Assembly (NCBI RefSeq): GCF_001592005.1
Contig: NZ_BCVZ01000008.1
Coordinates: 1-64,000, forward strand
Source: Bacillus sonorensis NBRC 101234 = KCTC 13918
GTDB taxonomy: Bacteria > Bacillota > Bacilli > Bacillales > Bacillaceae
DNA: 64,000 nt
Direction: 5' to 3'
Under the pieces are notes generated by a model. That model saw nothing but the letters and a program-made list of their open reading frames with translations, had not been told where the DNA came from and ran no database searches. A program made the translations under genes and the position numbers. Below are positions 8,899 through 18,379 of the stretch, piece after piece (the stretch's first letter is position 1; each line of letters begins with the position of its first letter).

Positions 8899-9900
8899 TT
8901 AATTAAGCAGAAAACCCTTCTTAAGTGGATCTTTTGGATTGATCACAAATTGATGAAATCCCGTTATATAAGCTTTACCTGTTACTTTAGGAATTATTGC
9001 ATTATAGCCTTCTACATTTGCAAGGGCATGTACTTCTCCTGCGAAATGTTCGTCAGTTATACATTCATGGACAAATCTGTCACCTTCTTGTAGTACGCCA
9101 TGTTCATAAAGAGTAGCAGTTCTTGCGGCAGTACCTGAACCACAAGGCGAACGATCTATCTGTTTATCAGCAAAAATTGTTACGTTTCGTAAATCAGCAT
9201 CATTATTATTTGGTTCGTCAGAGAAAATAACACCATAGATCCCTGTTATATCTTCCGAAGGATGAGTGACTTCCATTTGACTTTCAATATAATGCTTGAT
9301 TTTATCCCCCCATAATTGTAAAGCCCATAAATCTTCATTATTCACTTTTAAATCCACTTCTTTACTATTTACAACAGCATAAAAAGCCCCACCATAAGAG
9401 ATATCTACATTAAATTCGTAACCATCAATTTTGACTGGAACGTCTTTTTTATAAACAAAAGAAGGAACGTTTTCAAAAGAAACAGTTTCCACTTCATCTC
9501 CATTACACTTCGCATAAGCAGTGACAGGCCCACACGGACAATCGATAATGAATTTTTGCTCTTCACCTTTAACCTCTACCATTCCTGTCTCAATTGCCAT
9601 TGTTACTACAGCAATCACTCCATGTCCGCACATTGTGCTCCAACCTTCATTATGCATAAATAATACTCCAAAATCGGCATCAGGACTTGCTGGTGGAGTA
9701 ATGATACAACCATACATGCCATGGTGGCCACGTGGTTCGTACATTAATACTTCCCGGACATGATCTAAGTGTTCCATACAGTATGCACGTCTTTCTAGTT
9801 GCGTTTCACCTTTAATCGCTGGTAAACCTCCCGTAATAATACGTAACGGCTCTCCCGCCACATGAACATCAATCGTAGTAAATAACTTATTAAATTTCAT
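8899..9900 (-). CDS. Proline racemase / 4-hydroxyproline 2-epimerase family enzyme
   Basis: A 333-residue cofactor-independent epimerase. Both catalytic cysteines are present: C91 in MCGHG and C253 in [12 protein letters not shown]. Retention of the second Cys argues against trans-3-hydroxyproline dehydratase, which has Thr there, and for a racemase or 4-hydroxyproline epimerase. The true start is ATG 9900 with GGAGGA six bases upstream; an open frame to 10023 runs into the promoter. It is the first gene of a three-gene unit (epimerase, permease, OCD-like reductase) behind a sigma-54 promoter. The activator is encoded divergently. Confidence 0.88.
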   Translation of the reverse strand: MKFNKLFTTIDVHVAGEPLRIITGGLPAIKGETQLERRAYCMEHLDHVREVLMYEPRGHHGMYGCIITPPASPDADFGVLFMHNEGWSTMCGHGVIAVVTMAIETGMVEVKGEEQKFIIDCPCGPVTAYAKCNGDEVETVSFENVPSFVYKKDVPVKIDGYEFNVDISYGGAFYAVVNSKEVDLKVNNEDLWALQLWGDKIKHYIESQMEVTHPSEDITGIYGVIFSDEPNNNDADLRNVTIFADKQIDRSPCGSGTAARTATLYEHGVLQEGDRFVHECITDEHFAGEVHALANVEGYNAIIPKVTGKAYITGFHQFVINPKDPLKKGFLLN

Positions 9901-10018
9901 ATTTATTCCTCCAATTTTCGTTTTACTATTTAAAATTACATATAAATAAAATTCTAATTTTAACTTCTCATAAGGCACACCTCTTTCTAGATGACTGGAA
10001 TGTTTCACTACTAAACAA

Positions 10019-10034
10019 TGCAAGTTCTATGCCA
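10019..10034 (-). promoter_or_regulatory. Sigma-54 (-24/-12) promoter of the epimerase unit
   Basis: The minus strand reads TGGCATAGAACTTGCA, which has the GG of -24 and GC of -12 at the required spacing and nearly matches the consensus TGGCAC-N5-TTGCA. It lies about 120 bases upstream of the epimerase start and opposite a sigma-54 activator gene. Confidence 0.88.
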
Positions 10035-10119
10035 ATTTTAAAGAAGCTAAGAATATTAATTAATTCACGAAAAACATTTACAGTATTTAATAATTAATGT
10101 ATTGTTTATAAACAAAAAC

Positions 10120-10136
10120 GTATACAAAGTGTATAC
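10120..10136. promoter_or_regulatory. Inverted repeat, likely activator binding site
   Basis: GTATACaaagtGTATAC is a perfect dyad about 100 bases upstream of the sigma-54 promoter and 40 bases before the activator start. This is a usual place for the upstream activating sequence of an enhancer-binding protein. Binding is inferred. Confidence 0.55.
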
Positions 10137-10177
10137 ATGTTAAACATTTTTGTTTCTTTTATTTAAGAGGTGATTTT

Positions 10178-11566
10178 ATGAAAATTCCAGATTCTTTTCC
10201 TGTGCATACGTTGAACACATTACTGGCAAATTTGGAAGAAGCAATTTCTATTGTCAACACAAAAGGAGAAATGGTTTACTGGAACAAAGTCGCAGAAGAT
10301 ACTTTTCATATAAAAAAAGAAGAGATTATTGGAAGACACGTAACAGATTTTTTTAGAGAAGAAGATGTAATGAACTTGAAAGTCCTTAAGACTCAAAAGC
10401 CCGTCCGAGAAGTTCACCACCAACCTCTTCCCAACCATCATGTTCTAATTAGCACCATCCCTATTTTTGATGATCATAATCAGCTTATTGGTTCGATGTC
10501 AGTGGAAAAAGATATTACCAATACCATAAGGTTAACTGAAAAGTTATCAGCCAAATCGCAAGAGTTGCAACAATTAAAACAAAAAATCTCTGGTAATGAT
10601 TTAAATGATCCATTTAATAAAATAAAGGGGACAAGTAAATCCCTTCATCTCGTTATAAATGATGCGAAGAAGGCAGCTAGGTCAGATGCTACTGTATTGA
10701 TCACTGGTGAGAGTGGCGCTGGAAAAGAACTTTTTGCGCAAGCAATCCACCAAGAAAGTTCGCGAAACAAAAAATCATTTATCCCTATTAATTGTGGTGC
10801 AATTCCCGAATCATTGTTTGAAAGTGAGCTATTTGGATATGAAGCCGGAGCATTTACTGGAGCCTCAAATAAAGGAAAACCCGGAAAAATGGAATTAGCT
10901 GAAGGAGGTACATTATTTCTAGATGAGGTGGGAGAACTTCCGCTGGATATGCAAGTAAAATTATTGAGGGCCTTACAAGAAAAAGAAATTTATCGAATAG
11001 GTGGACAAACTCCCGTAAAAGTAAATGTTAGAATTATCGCAGCAACAAATCGTATTTTAGAGAATATGGTAGCGGACGGAACATTCAGATCCGATTTATT
11101 TTACCGCCTAAACGTATTCACTACTCGAGTCCCTCCTCTTCGAGAACGTTTGGAGGATATTCCTATTTTGGTTTATGATTTCTTGAAAGAATTCTCTTCT
11201 ATATACAACAAATCGATTCCAACCGTTCATCAAGAAGCATTTAATCGATTGTGCGAATACCATTGGCCAGGGAATATAAGAGAACTGCGCAACCTAATTG
11301 AGAGAATGATTGTTCTTCACGAGGGCAGTGAAATTTTCGAACAAGATATTGACCAGCTGTTGCCAAACAAAATATCACTCACAAAATCTTTTAATCCCGT
11401 TACTCCTTCACTTGCAGAGGAAAAAGAAAACTTAGAAAGAGAACGTATTCTTCAAACTCTTGAAAAAACATATAGAAATAAAAGTATTACAGCAAAAGAA
11501 TTAGGAATGTCTCGAGCTACTCTTTATAAAAAAATGAGGAAATATGGGATTAGTTTTTCAAAATAA
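10178..11566 (+). CDS. PAS-domain sigma-54-dependent transcriptional activator
   Basis: A 462-residue enhancer-binding protein in three parts. An N-terminal PAS sensor spans about residues 10-115 (AISIVNTKGEMVYWN). The AAA+ domain has Walker A GESGAGKE at 177-184, the sigma-54 contact loop GAFTGA at 224-229, Walker B GTLFLDEVGE near 244-253, and RSDLFYRLNVF. A Fis-type helix-turn-helix ends the protein (TAKELGMSRATLYKKM). It is transcribed away from the epimerase unit and surely activates its -24/-12 promoter. The inducer, possibly hydroxyproline or an intermediate sensed by PAS, is unknown. Ribosome site AAGAGGTG precedes the ATG. Confidence 0.93.
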   Translation: MKIPDSFPVHTLNTLLANLEEAISIVNTKGEMVYWNKVAEDTFHIKKEEIIGRHVTDFFREEDVMNLKVLKTQKPVREVHHQPLPNHHVLISTIPIFDDHNQLIGSMSVEKDITNTIRLTEKLSAKSQELQQLKQKISGNDLNDPFNKIKGTSKSLHLVINDAKKAARSDATVLITGESGAGKELFAQAIHQESSRNKKSFIPINCGAIPESLFESELFGYEAGAFTGASNKGKPGKMELAEGGTLFLDEVGELPLDMQVKLLRALQEKEIYRIGGQTPVKVNVRIIAATNRILENMVADGTFRSDLFYRLNVFTTRVPPLRERLEDIPILVYDFLKEFSSIYNKSIPTVHQEAFNRLCEYHWPGNIRELRNLIERMIVLHEGSEIFEQDIDQLLPNKISLTKSFNPVTPSLAEEKENLERERILQTLEKTYRNKSITAKELGMSRATLYKKMRKYGISFSK

Positions 11567-11733
11567 CAACACTTAATTATCAGAGAAGCATTTATCACAA
11601 CAGAGCACTCTTTTAAAAAAATGCATTCGCGTATTGACCGAACAATTTAAACACCATAATAAATAAAGATGTTTACGGTTTGAAAACAAACATTGTATAA
11701 TGAGAGGCAAAAATGAAATCGAGGTGAAAATAT

Positions 11734-11790
11734 TTGTTCTTGGCTCCACTATTTGAAAATGATGTTCCAGTAGCACTTCTCCGCCCTTAA
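11734..11790 (+). CDS. Leader peptide upstream of a DMT exporter (18 residues)
   Basis: A short frame starts at TTG 11734, seven bases after the ribosome site GAGGTG, and encodes MFLAPLFENDVPVALLRP before TAA. Its last third overlaps the first arm of an RNA hairpin, as in leader peptides of translational attenuators. I know no family for it. The argument is its position, ribosome site and RNA structure. Confidence 0.6.
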   Translation: MFLAPLFENDVPVALLRP

Positions 11791-11853
11791 TGGAGTAAAG
11801 TGACTACTTCTCTCCGTTAGGGCAATTATTGACCTAATTTTAAATACGGAGGG
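11769..11853 (+). promoter_or_regulatory. Four-segment translational attenuator
   Basis: Segment 1 (11769-11782, AGTAGCACTTCTCC, inside the leader frame) pairs with segment 2 (11792-11808, GGAGTAAAGTGACTACT) with small bulges. Segment 3 (11810-11816, CTCTCCG) pairs with segment 4, the CGGAGGG ribosome site of the exporter (11847-11853). Segments 2 and 3 can also pair through a GCCC...GGAG / CTCC...GGGC stem (11783-11795 with 11812-11823). A ribosome stalled late in the leader would block segment 1, let 2 pair with 3, and free the ribosome site. Confidence 0.6.
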
Positions 11854-11860
11854 AACAAAA

Positions 11861-12745
11861 ATGAAAAATACCCTGTTAGGTTCTATATTTTTAGCTTTAG
11901 CCGCAAGTATCTGGGGTGGCATGTACGTTGTAGTTAAGGTTGTTGTCGTAGTAATTCCGCCTTTTGAATTGGTTTGGATTAGATATGTAATAGCAATCAT
12001 CGCACTCTTTATTGTTGGCTTGATAAAGAGGCAATCCTGGAAAATCCATAAAAGCGACCTTTTAATAATTGTTGTCATTGGAATAGTTGGCAACACAATT
12101 TCAATTGTTACACAAGAATATGGAACGATGTTATCTACAGCACAAATGGGAGCAATTATTACTTCTGCCACACCAGCGTTTATGGTTATTTTTGCTCGTT
12201 TACTACTCAAAGAACCTTTGAATATAAAAAAAGGAGTCTCAATTATTTTAGCCACAATAGGTGTACTATTTATTGTTGGAAACGGCCATATTGATTCTTC
12301 TAATCAAATTGGCGGTATTTCTCTGCTTGTTGCAGCACTTACATGGGCGCTTATGTCAGTGCTTATAAAGCGCGTTCCAAGCAGATATTCACCTATACTC
12401 GTTACAACGTATACAACTTTTGTTGCAATTGTGGTCCTAACCCCTTTTGTAAAACCGAGTACTATTTTCACACCACAACTACTTGACCCTAAAATTCTAG
12501 GTGGCCTTTTGTATTTAGGAATTGTGTCAACAGCATGTGCCTTTTTATTGTGGAATCGCGGATTACAATTATTAAATGCTTCAAGTGGAGGTCTATTTTT
12601 CTTTTTTCAACCTCTAGTTGGAACATTACTTGGATGGCTTTTGCTGGGCGAACAACTAGGCGGGACATTTTGGATAGGTTCGTTTTTAATTATTAGTGGT
12701 GTTTTATTAGTAATTAAAGAGAAAGAGAAAGAAGTAAGTTCATAA
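11861..12745 (+). CDS. EamA/DMT-family transporter
   Basis: A 294-residue membrane protein with ten predicted transmembrane segments in two EamA repeats, residues about 5-140 and 150-285. The first repeat opens with LAASIWGGMYV, the second with LLVAALTWALMSVLIKR. STACAFLLWNRGLQLL and a conserved GEQLGG loop near the end are typical. Family members export metabolites or drugs. The leader-peptide attenuator upstream suggests induction by a compound that stalls ribosomes. A decayed homologue of its sixth to seventh segments lies at 27967-28158. Confidence 0.88.
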   Translation: MKNTLLGSIFLALAASIWGGMYVVVKVVVVVIPPFELVWIRYVIAIIALFIVGLIKRQSWKIHKSDLLIIVVIGIVGNTISIVTQEYGTMLSTAQMGAIITSATPAFMVIFARLLLKEPLNIKKGVSIILATIGVLFIVGNGHIDSSNQIGGISLLVAALTWALMSVLIKRVPSRYSPILVTTYTTFVAIVVLTPFVKPSTIFTPQLLDPKILGGLLYLGIVSTACAFLLWNRGLQLLNASSGGLFFFFQPLVGTLLGWLLLGEQLGGTFWIGSFLIISGVLLVIKEKEKEVSS

Positions 12746-12780
12746 AAAGAAATGCAAATTATATGAGAGAGAATTTGCTC

Positions 12781-12818
12781 AGCTTGTAGAGAAAAGAATT
12801 TTTTCTATAAGCTTTTTT
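12781..12818 (+). terminator. Terminator of the DMT exporter
   Basis: AGCTTGTAGAGAAAA and TTTTTCTATAAGCT form a long hairpin ending in a T run, 36 bases after the exporter stop. Confidence 0.8.
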
Positions 12819-12986
12819 GCTTTATACCTTTAATTAAACCAGTCATATCATTTTAGAAACAGATAAAAACCTCACACACAGCCTTTAATTAGGCAAAGGT
12901 GCATTATATCTACCCCTTTACGGTTTTTTACGGTTATAGTAATACTCTTGCGACTTGACGTCACACCTTGTCTCATTGGCAAAAAA

Positions 12987-13013
12987 GAGGAGCAAACACA
13001 CGGTTTACTCCTC
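12987..13013. terminator. Hairpin in the DMT-phzF intergenic region
   Basis: GAGGAGCAAAC and GTTTACTCCTC form an 11-base stem with one G-T type pair. It lies some 200 bases downstream of the minus-strand phzF end and may be a terminator. The rest of 12819-13209 shows no gene. Confidence 0.5.
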
Positions 13014-13209
13014 TAACTTAGTTTCTTTACCCTTTGTTTCTTCTTAGTCTGGTGTTTATTTGATAGGATGGAGATTCAAAATATATGACACTTTCTTAAA
13101 GAATATACATATCTTCTAAGATTGGTACCCAAAGCAATGAATATGATAAAAAAGAACAACATCCCTACAAAATGAAGTGTGTCTAAAATACTTTGATTTA
13201 ATTACCTGA

Positions 13210-14004
13210 TTATCTAAGAAAATTCCCCTTTAAAAGGGTAACAGCATGACTTATTAATTGAACACGATCACCATCCACTTTAACTTTAATAACTCCTCCA
13301 CGTTCTGAAGCTTGATAACCCATCACTGGATTTTTCCCCAGTTTCTTTGACCAATACGGACCCAATGCACAATGGGCTGATCCTGTTACCTGATCTTCCT
13401 TAATCCCGATGCTTGGAGCAAAATATCGAGATACAAAGTCAAAGGAGGATGAATTAGACTTGCTAGTTACAATAATACCGGTGACCGTAAGTGAATCCAG
13501 TAATTTGAAGTCAGGCTTTATGGACCTCACCATATCCTCATCCTTCATCTCAACTAAGTACCCCAATTGGTTTTTTTCCACTAATGTCAATGGCACATTT
13601 AATGCACTTGAAAGCTCTTGAGGCGCTTCAATCTGCTTTGATTGATAAGCTGGGAAATCCAATTGAATTCCAGATTCAGTAAGATTAGCAAAAAGCAGTC
13701 CACTATAAGTATGAAATTTTATTGTCTCATCGGCTTTCAGAAACTCCTGTTCCCATAATATATGCGCACATCCAATCGTTCCATGACCGCAATGTTTCAA
13801 TTCTGTTGTTTGGCTGAACCAACGTAAGTGATAGCTACCATCTTGTTTAGGTTGAATAAATGCAGTAACAGGTTGATTAAACTCTTTAGTTACTTTCTTC
13901 ATCCAAAGTTCATCCGCGGTATCATCAAGTAAGCAAACTACAGCAGGATTTCCCTTAAAAGGACTTTGAGTAAAAGCATTAATTAAAAAAACATTTTCTA
14001 TCAT
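13210..14004 (-). CDS. PhzF-family isomerase/epimerase
   Basis: A 264-residue protein of the PhzC/PhzF family, which has a diaminopimelate-epimerase-like two-lobe fold. Seen are FKGNPAVVCLLDD near residue 15-27, the HCGHGTIG block, and EDQVTGSAHCALGP in the second lobe. Most members other than phenazine PhzF have no known substrate. I chose ATG 14004 because AGGAGG lies six bases upstream; that site falls inside the longer open frame. It is transcribed in the same direction as the DAACS symporter 74 bases upstream, so it may act on a compound that the symporter imports. Confidence 0.85.
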   Translation of the reverse strand: MIENVFLINAFTQSPFKGNPAVVCLLDDTADELWMKKVTKEFNQPVTAFIQPKQDGSYHLRWFSQTTELKHCGHGTIGCAHILWEQEFLKADETIKFHTYSGLLFANLTESGIQLDFPAYQSKQIEAPQELSSALNVPLTLVEKNQLGYLVEMKDEDMVRSIKPDFKLLDSLTVTGIIVTSKSNSSSFDFVSRYFAPSIGIKEDQVTGSAHCALGPYWSKKLGKNPVMGYQASERGGVIKVKVDGDRVQLISHAVTLLKGNFLR

Positions 14005-14078
14005 AATCGGCCTCCTACCGTTTTCCAAAACTAAATTCCTATTCTTACAACTTCGTAATCAACTGTTTGCATGCTTGA

Positions 14079-15290
14079 CTACGAGTATTGGTTAGGTTCA
14101 AACATTCTTTCAGACTTAGACATCACTACTGCGGCAACTGCATTTCCTATTACATTCGTTGTAGTTCGGGCGATATCCATGACGAAATCAACAGCAAAAA
14201 GGAGAGCAATGCCTTCAGGTGGCAACCCGATCGCTACTGTGACGGATGTTAAAACTATAAATTGTGCTCCAGCAACTCCAGCCATTCCCTTTGAGAGCAA
14301 CAAAATTAACAGAACTACTTGAATCTGTTGTGCTACTGACAAATCCATACCATAAGCATTGGCCAAAAACAAAATGGCAGGTGCAAAGTATGTCATTCCT
14401 CCGTCTAAATTAAACGAGAATCCAAGAGGTAACACTAAAGATACTACTGATTTATTCGCACCGTAATTTTCCAATCGTTTCATCAGCGGGCTAAGCACCG
14501 ATTCAGAACTTCGAGTAGACGCAGCTATCAATAACAAGTCCTTTATCTCTGCGAGGAGTGCAAAATATTTAACGCCAAAGATTCTGCATATAATCGGAAA
14601 TATTACGAATATAACCACTGCAAGACCAATATAAACCACTAAGACTAAATCACCTAGAAGTTTAATTTTATTCCATCCATAGGCTGCCACACTATAGGCT
14701 ATAAATCCAAAAACACCAATTGGTGATAAGCTTATTACATAATCAAGAATCTTGAACATTACAGCAACTAAGCACTCTAGTATGTTCTCTAATGCTTTAG
14801 CGCGGCCAGCAAGCGATCCTAATGCTACACCAAAAACACTACCAAAAAACAGTACTGACAATATATTTCCTTCTGCAAAACTAGCAATTACATTTTGAGG
14901 AATTATGTTAATCAAAAACTCCTTAAAGTTGATTTCTTTGCCTACAAAACTAGCTATATTTGCTTGATCTACTCCAGCAAGGTTAGCTCCTTCCCCAATT
15001 TTAAATGCATTGGCAAGAAATACTGACATGATTATAATTAGTGTCGTGACACTAAAGAAATATAGAAGTGTTTTAAAAGATAGACGACCAAGTTGTTTCA
15101 CTGAACTCATTTGGGCAATTCCAAGTACAATAGTTGGAAATATTAAAGGTACAATTGTCATTTTAATTAAACGTATAAAACCATCACCTAGAATTTTCGC
15201 CTCTACACCTAATGGTTTATTTAAAGTTGCCAATATTCCACCGAGTATACATGCAATAATGATTTGAACCCATAGAGGTATTTTCTTCAT
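14079..15290 (-). CDS. Dicarboxylate/amino acid:cation symporter (DAACS family)
   Basis: A 403-residue membrane carrier of the GltP/GltT/SstT type with eight helices and two re-entrant loops. The serine-rich hairpin is present as AASTRSSESVL. The substrate-site motif that is NMDGT in glutamate carriers reads NLDGG here, and the last helix reads DFVMDIARTTTNVIGN. The altered NMDGT motif suggests a substrate other than glutamate or aspartate. It would move substrate inward with Na+ or H+. Confidence 0.87.
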   Translation of the reverse strand: MKKIPLWVQIIIACILGGILATLNKPLGVEAKILGDGFIRLIKMTIVPLIFPTIVLGIAQMSSVKQLGRLSFKTLLYFFSVTTLIIIMSVFLANAFKIGEGANLAGVDQANIASFVGKEINFKEFLINIIPQNVIASFAEGNILSVLFFGSVFGVALGSLAGRAKALENILECLVAVMFKILDYVISLSPIGVFGFIAYSVAAYGWNKIKLLGDLVLVVYIGLAVVIFVIFPIICRIFGVKYFALLAEIKDLLLIAASTRSSESVLSPLMKRLENYGANKSVVSLVLPLGFSFNLDGGMTYFAPAILFLANAYGMDLSVAQQIQVVLLILLLSKGMAGVAGAQFIVLTSVTVAIGLPPEGIALLFAVDFVMDIARTTTNVIGNAVAAVVMSKSERMFEPNQYS

Positions 15291-16228
15291 TTGCTAGCCC
15301 CTTTTCTTACTATTCGCATAATAAATTTTAATTTTTTAAATATTACAAATAGAGATTCTCAATTCAATACAAGAATCTTTGCACAGTTAGAATAGTAAAA
15401 ATCAGCTTCTATTAATCATACTTTTCCGATCAATTATCTTGTATATAGTTATAGCAAAAATTTTTTGAAAATTCAATGAGGAATACATGCTTTTGATGAA
15501 GTAATGGTCGATGGATTTGAACTGACCTCTTTTCTTTTTTTATCTTGTTTGTTGGATTGAAAGCTGGTGAATTCGAATCTTTTCGAGATATAACCTAGCT
15601 AAGAGGATGGGATACTCAATAGGAATTCGTAAATCACGAAGTATCTCTCTATATATTACAACTTGTCTTCTTCCTTCATCGGAAAGATTTCATTCGGTTG
15701 ATCTTTTCCTATGTTTGGCCTCCCCGTGCCCGGCATAGATTATAGCCGCCCTCTTGAAGGGAATTTACCAGTGAACGATTGATTGATACTTGTTGCGTTT
15801 GATTTTCCCTTACTTCAATTTCTGCTGTGTAACTATTCATAGCCCCTGCTATCATTGCTTTGTATCGGTTTCCAATACCTTGTTATCAATTTTAATGTAC
15901 GCCGCCCGTAAGACATCGGTCCCCTTTGTAAGCGTAATAATGTAAAGGTGCGTGTACAGCAGCATGAATCCCCACTATAAAGTGAGGATTCATGTCTTCC
16001 ATGTGAACCTTTATACTGGGTTTCGTTCACCCTGTAGTTTCCATCGGTTCAGCGAATTGTCGTTGATGTTGCTGGATCGTATTTTCGTGTTGAATTAATT
16101 ATTGTCTTAATTGTTCGCTTCCACAATCAGCTACACAACATCCAAGTGCAAAAGATCAATGTCCGCAGGCTCTTGTAGACTTATATTTGTATATAGAGTT
16201 TGAATTTTCACTTTAAGAATCGGCAGTC
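15291..16228. other. Gene-poor stretch with decayed sequence
   Basis: About 940 bases between the symporter and a lipid-kinase gene. Several short open frames on the minus strand (for example one starting with the codons for MNSYTAEIEVRENQTQQ near 15840) look like broken coding DNA that I cannot assign. No RNA gene or repeat was recognised. Confidence 0.35.
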
Positions 16229-17143
16229 TTAACGGATAACAGATAAAACATTATGTTCGATTTTAAGCCTGGCGGGTGTCTGTCCGATAAGTTCACCGTC
16301 TCCGTGTGCACTCAGGCTGGATGAAACAGAATAAATTTCAACTTCTTTTCCTTCATAAATGTTGACCACGTTAGAGAAAGCCGTATGTTTGCCTTTAAAA
16401 ACGTACAAAAACAGTTTTAAAAACTTCCATTTTGATACTCCGTGTACGAGGCGGATATTAAATAATCCATCTTGATATTTGGCATTCGGGCAGATTAATA
16501 GCCCGCCTGCGTAAAACGGTGTGTTTGCAATCGCAACAAGCCAGACATTTTGAATTTGATAATGTTTCGAGTCAATTTTCAAAAAGATGTCGGCGGGTTT
16601 ATAGTGAAACAAAACCCTTAGCACACTGGCGTAATAGGAAAGATTCCCGAGCCGGACACAGTTCAGCAGCTTTTTATAGTTGGAATCATTTGTGACTTTG
16701 GCTACCTCCGCATCAAATCCGACCCCTACGACCGTCGAAAAAAAGGTTGAATTTAAACAACCAATGTCAACCGTGGTACATTCGCCTTTTAACAGTTGCT
16801 TTAAAGCTTTTTTATAATTGAGCGGAATGCCAAGCCCCCGGCAAAAATCGTTTCCCGAGCCGGCCGGAATGACGCCGAGCGGTATGTTAGCGTCAAGCAG
16901 CCCGTTGATCACTTCATGGATGGTTCCATCTCCTCCGACAGCTGTAATGACAGATGGTTTTTCCTTCTTGATCAATTCCTTCACCAATGCCGTCGCATGG
17001 TTCGGTCCTTCCGTAAAACGCACCTGGTACTCGATATGTTTCTCTTGAAGATGCTTTTCGATGTAGTTCCAAATTTTCAGAGCTTTGCCGTTACCCGATA
17101 TTTTGTTCACTATAAAACAGTACAAATTGCTCACCTGTATCAA
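16229..17143 (-). CDS. Diacylglycerol kinase-family lipid kinase (YegS/DgkB type)
   Basis: A 304-residue protein with the DAGK catalytic signature AVGGDGTIHEVING near residues 69-82 and the nucleotide-site follow-up PAGSGNDFCRGLG. Such enzymes phosphorylate diacylglycerol or related lipids at the membrane. The start is uncertain: the frame opens with TTG 17143, and a GTG four codons later is equally poor in ribosome signal. A second, divergent family member follows upstream at 17233-18138. Two adjacent paralogues suggest a local duplication or a two-step lipid pathway. Confidence 0.85.
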   Translation of the reverse strand: MIQVSNLYCFIVNKISGNGKALKIWNYIEKHLQEKHIEYQVRFTEGPNHATALVKELIKKEKPSVITAVGGDGTIHEVINGLLDANIPLGVIPAGSGNDFCRGLGIPLNYKKALKQLLKGECTTVDIGCLNSTFFSTVVGVGFDAEVAKVTNDSNYKKLLNCVRLGNLSYYASVLRVLFHYKPADIFLKIDSKHYQIQNVWLVAIANTPFYAGGLLICPNAKYQDGLFNIRLVHGVSKWKFLKLFLYVFKGKHTAFSNVVNIYEGKEVEIYSVSSSLSAHGDGELIGQTPARLKIEHNVLSVIR

Positions 17144-17232
17144 AAAGATTTGAAATATTCCTCATGCTCTTTTTCCTTTTTTGTTGAATCTTTTTAATAT
17201 TTCCCTTGTAGCGGGAATAATATACAAAAGGT

Positions 17233-18138
17233 TCACCTTCTCGGAAGAGGCGAAAAAACCTGAAGATGTTTTGGCATGACCTGAAAATGTAAATCTTTGA
17301 TATCAGCCTGCTTTCCGTCGAGATTAAACGAATTCCATCCTGTCATTGAAAAATCGGCCGACTTAACAGGAAGATATTGTATGACAGAAACCTTCTTTTC
17401 ACTGAAGAGCAGTTTTTTTAGTAAAGCAGCCAACAGCCGGATGCGCCCCGTCTTTTTATAAGCGACAAGGTAAAAATGCCCGTCATGCACCGGTCCGTTG
17501 AACAGCTTGTTGATAGGACCGACCGAGTTTCCATTCATAATTAAAAATAATGATAGATCTGAAATCACTTGATCGTCCACGGTTCTCACTGAAATCCCGT
17601 GATGTGTATTTCCTTTTAAAAACGTCTTAATAAAATAGAGGCAATAAGCCAACTCTCCCAGTTTAGATTTCAGGCGGGGGGACGTCTCATATGTAATGTT
17701 CGTAAGCCAGCCGGCCGCAGCAATATTAACAAAATACCGATGGCCGATTTTCCCAATATCCACGGGCTTGACCGAGCAGCTTTCAATTGCGGAAAGAGCT
17801 TTCAAAACATGAGGAGGCATCCCAATAAACTTGGCGAATTCATTGCTTGTTCCGAACGGGAAGATGCCGACTTTCGGCCTGCACGCCTCTTCTGCCAAAA
17901 ATTGGATCACTTGATTGACGGTACCGTCTCCGCCGGCAATAAAAATGGCGTCCCATTTTTGTCTACAGGCTTTTTGAATAGGATTTTCAGCCTGTTTTAA
18001 CTCCTCAAGTTTGTGAATTGATAGAAGATAGCCCATTTCCGATAGCCTTCGTAACAAAATTGGGAAATATTTATGGTTTTTCTTTTTACCCGAGAGCGGG
18101 TTATAAATCAACAAAGCCCTTTTTTCATAAACGTTCAT
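17233..18138 (-). CDS. Diacylglycerol kinase-family protein (second copy)
   Basis: About 301 residues from ATG 18138, which has GAGGT seven bases upstream; the open frame extends further but without a ribosome site. It opens with LLIYNPLSGKKK and carries the kinase motif IAGGDGTVNQVIQFL and FPFGTSNEFAKFIG, where the usual G-S-G-N-D is changed to G-T-S-N-E. It probably still binds nucleotide, but the substrate is uncertain. It precedes the first DAGK-like gene by 89 bases on the same strand, so they may be co-transcribed. Confidence 0.83.
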   Translation of the reverse strand: MNVYEKRALLIYNPLSGKKKNHKYFPILLRRLSEMGYLLSIHKLEELKQAENPIQKACRQKWDAIFIAGGDGTVNQVIQFLAEEACRPKVGIFPFGTSNEFAKFIGMPPHVLKALSAIESCSVKPVDIGKIGHRYFVNIAAAGWLTNITYETSPRLKSKLGELAYCLYFIKTFLKGNTHHGISVRTVDDQVISDLSLFLIMNGNSVGPINKLFNGPVHDGHFYLVAYKKTGRIRLLAALLKKLLFSEKKVSVIQYLPVKSADFSMTGWNSFNLDGKQADIKDLHFQVMPKHLQVFSPLPRR

Positions 18139-18379
18139 GAAACAATACCTCATTTTTTCATGATACAGGGATGAACCACCGCGATCATATGGTTCACTAC
18201 CATACTTTATAGGTGCTGAAGCCACCTGGCAATCATGCCGATGGGGGCGGACTCTGATTTCACGACCACCTCTGCACTCGCAATCCGTTTTTAAACTTCA
18301 GCCATCCCAATATTAGATTCTGTTATTTATCGTCTTTTATTCAATTAAATAAAAAACAATACAAAAAGGAAGATAAACG

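Noticed and set aside
11749-12255. 168-residue minus-strand frame opposite the DMT exporter
   Set aside because: Antisense of a membrane-protein gene with clear family features on the + strand.
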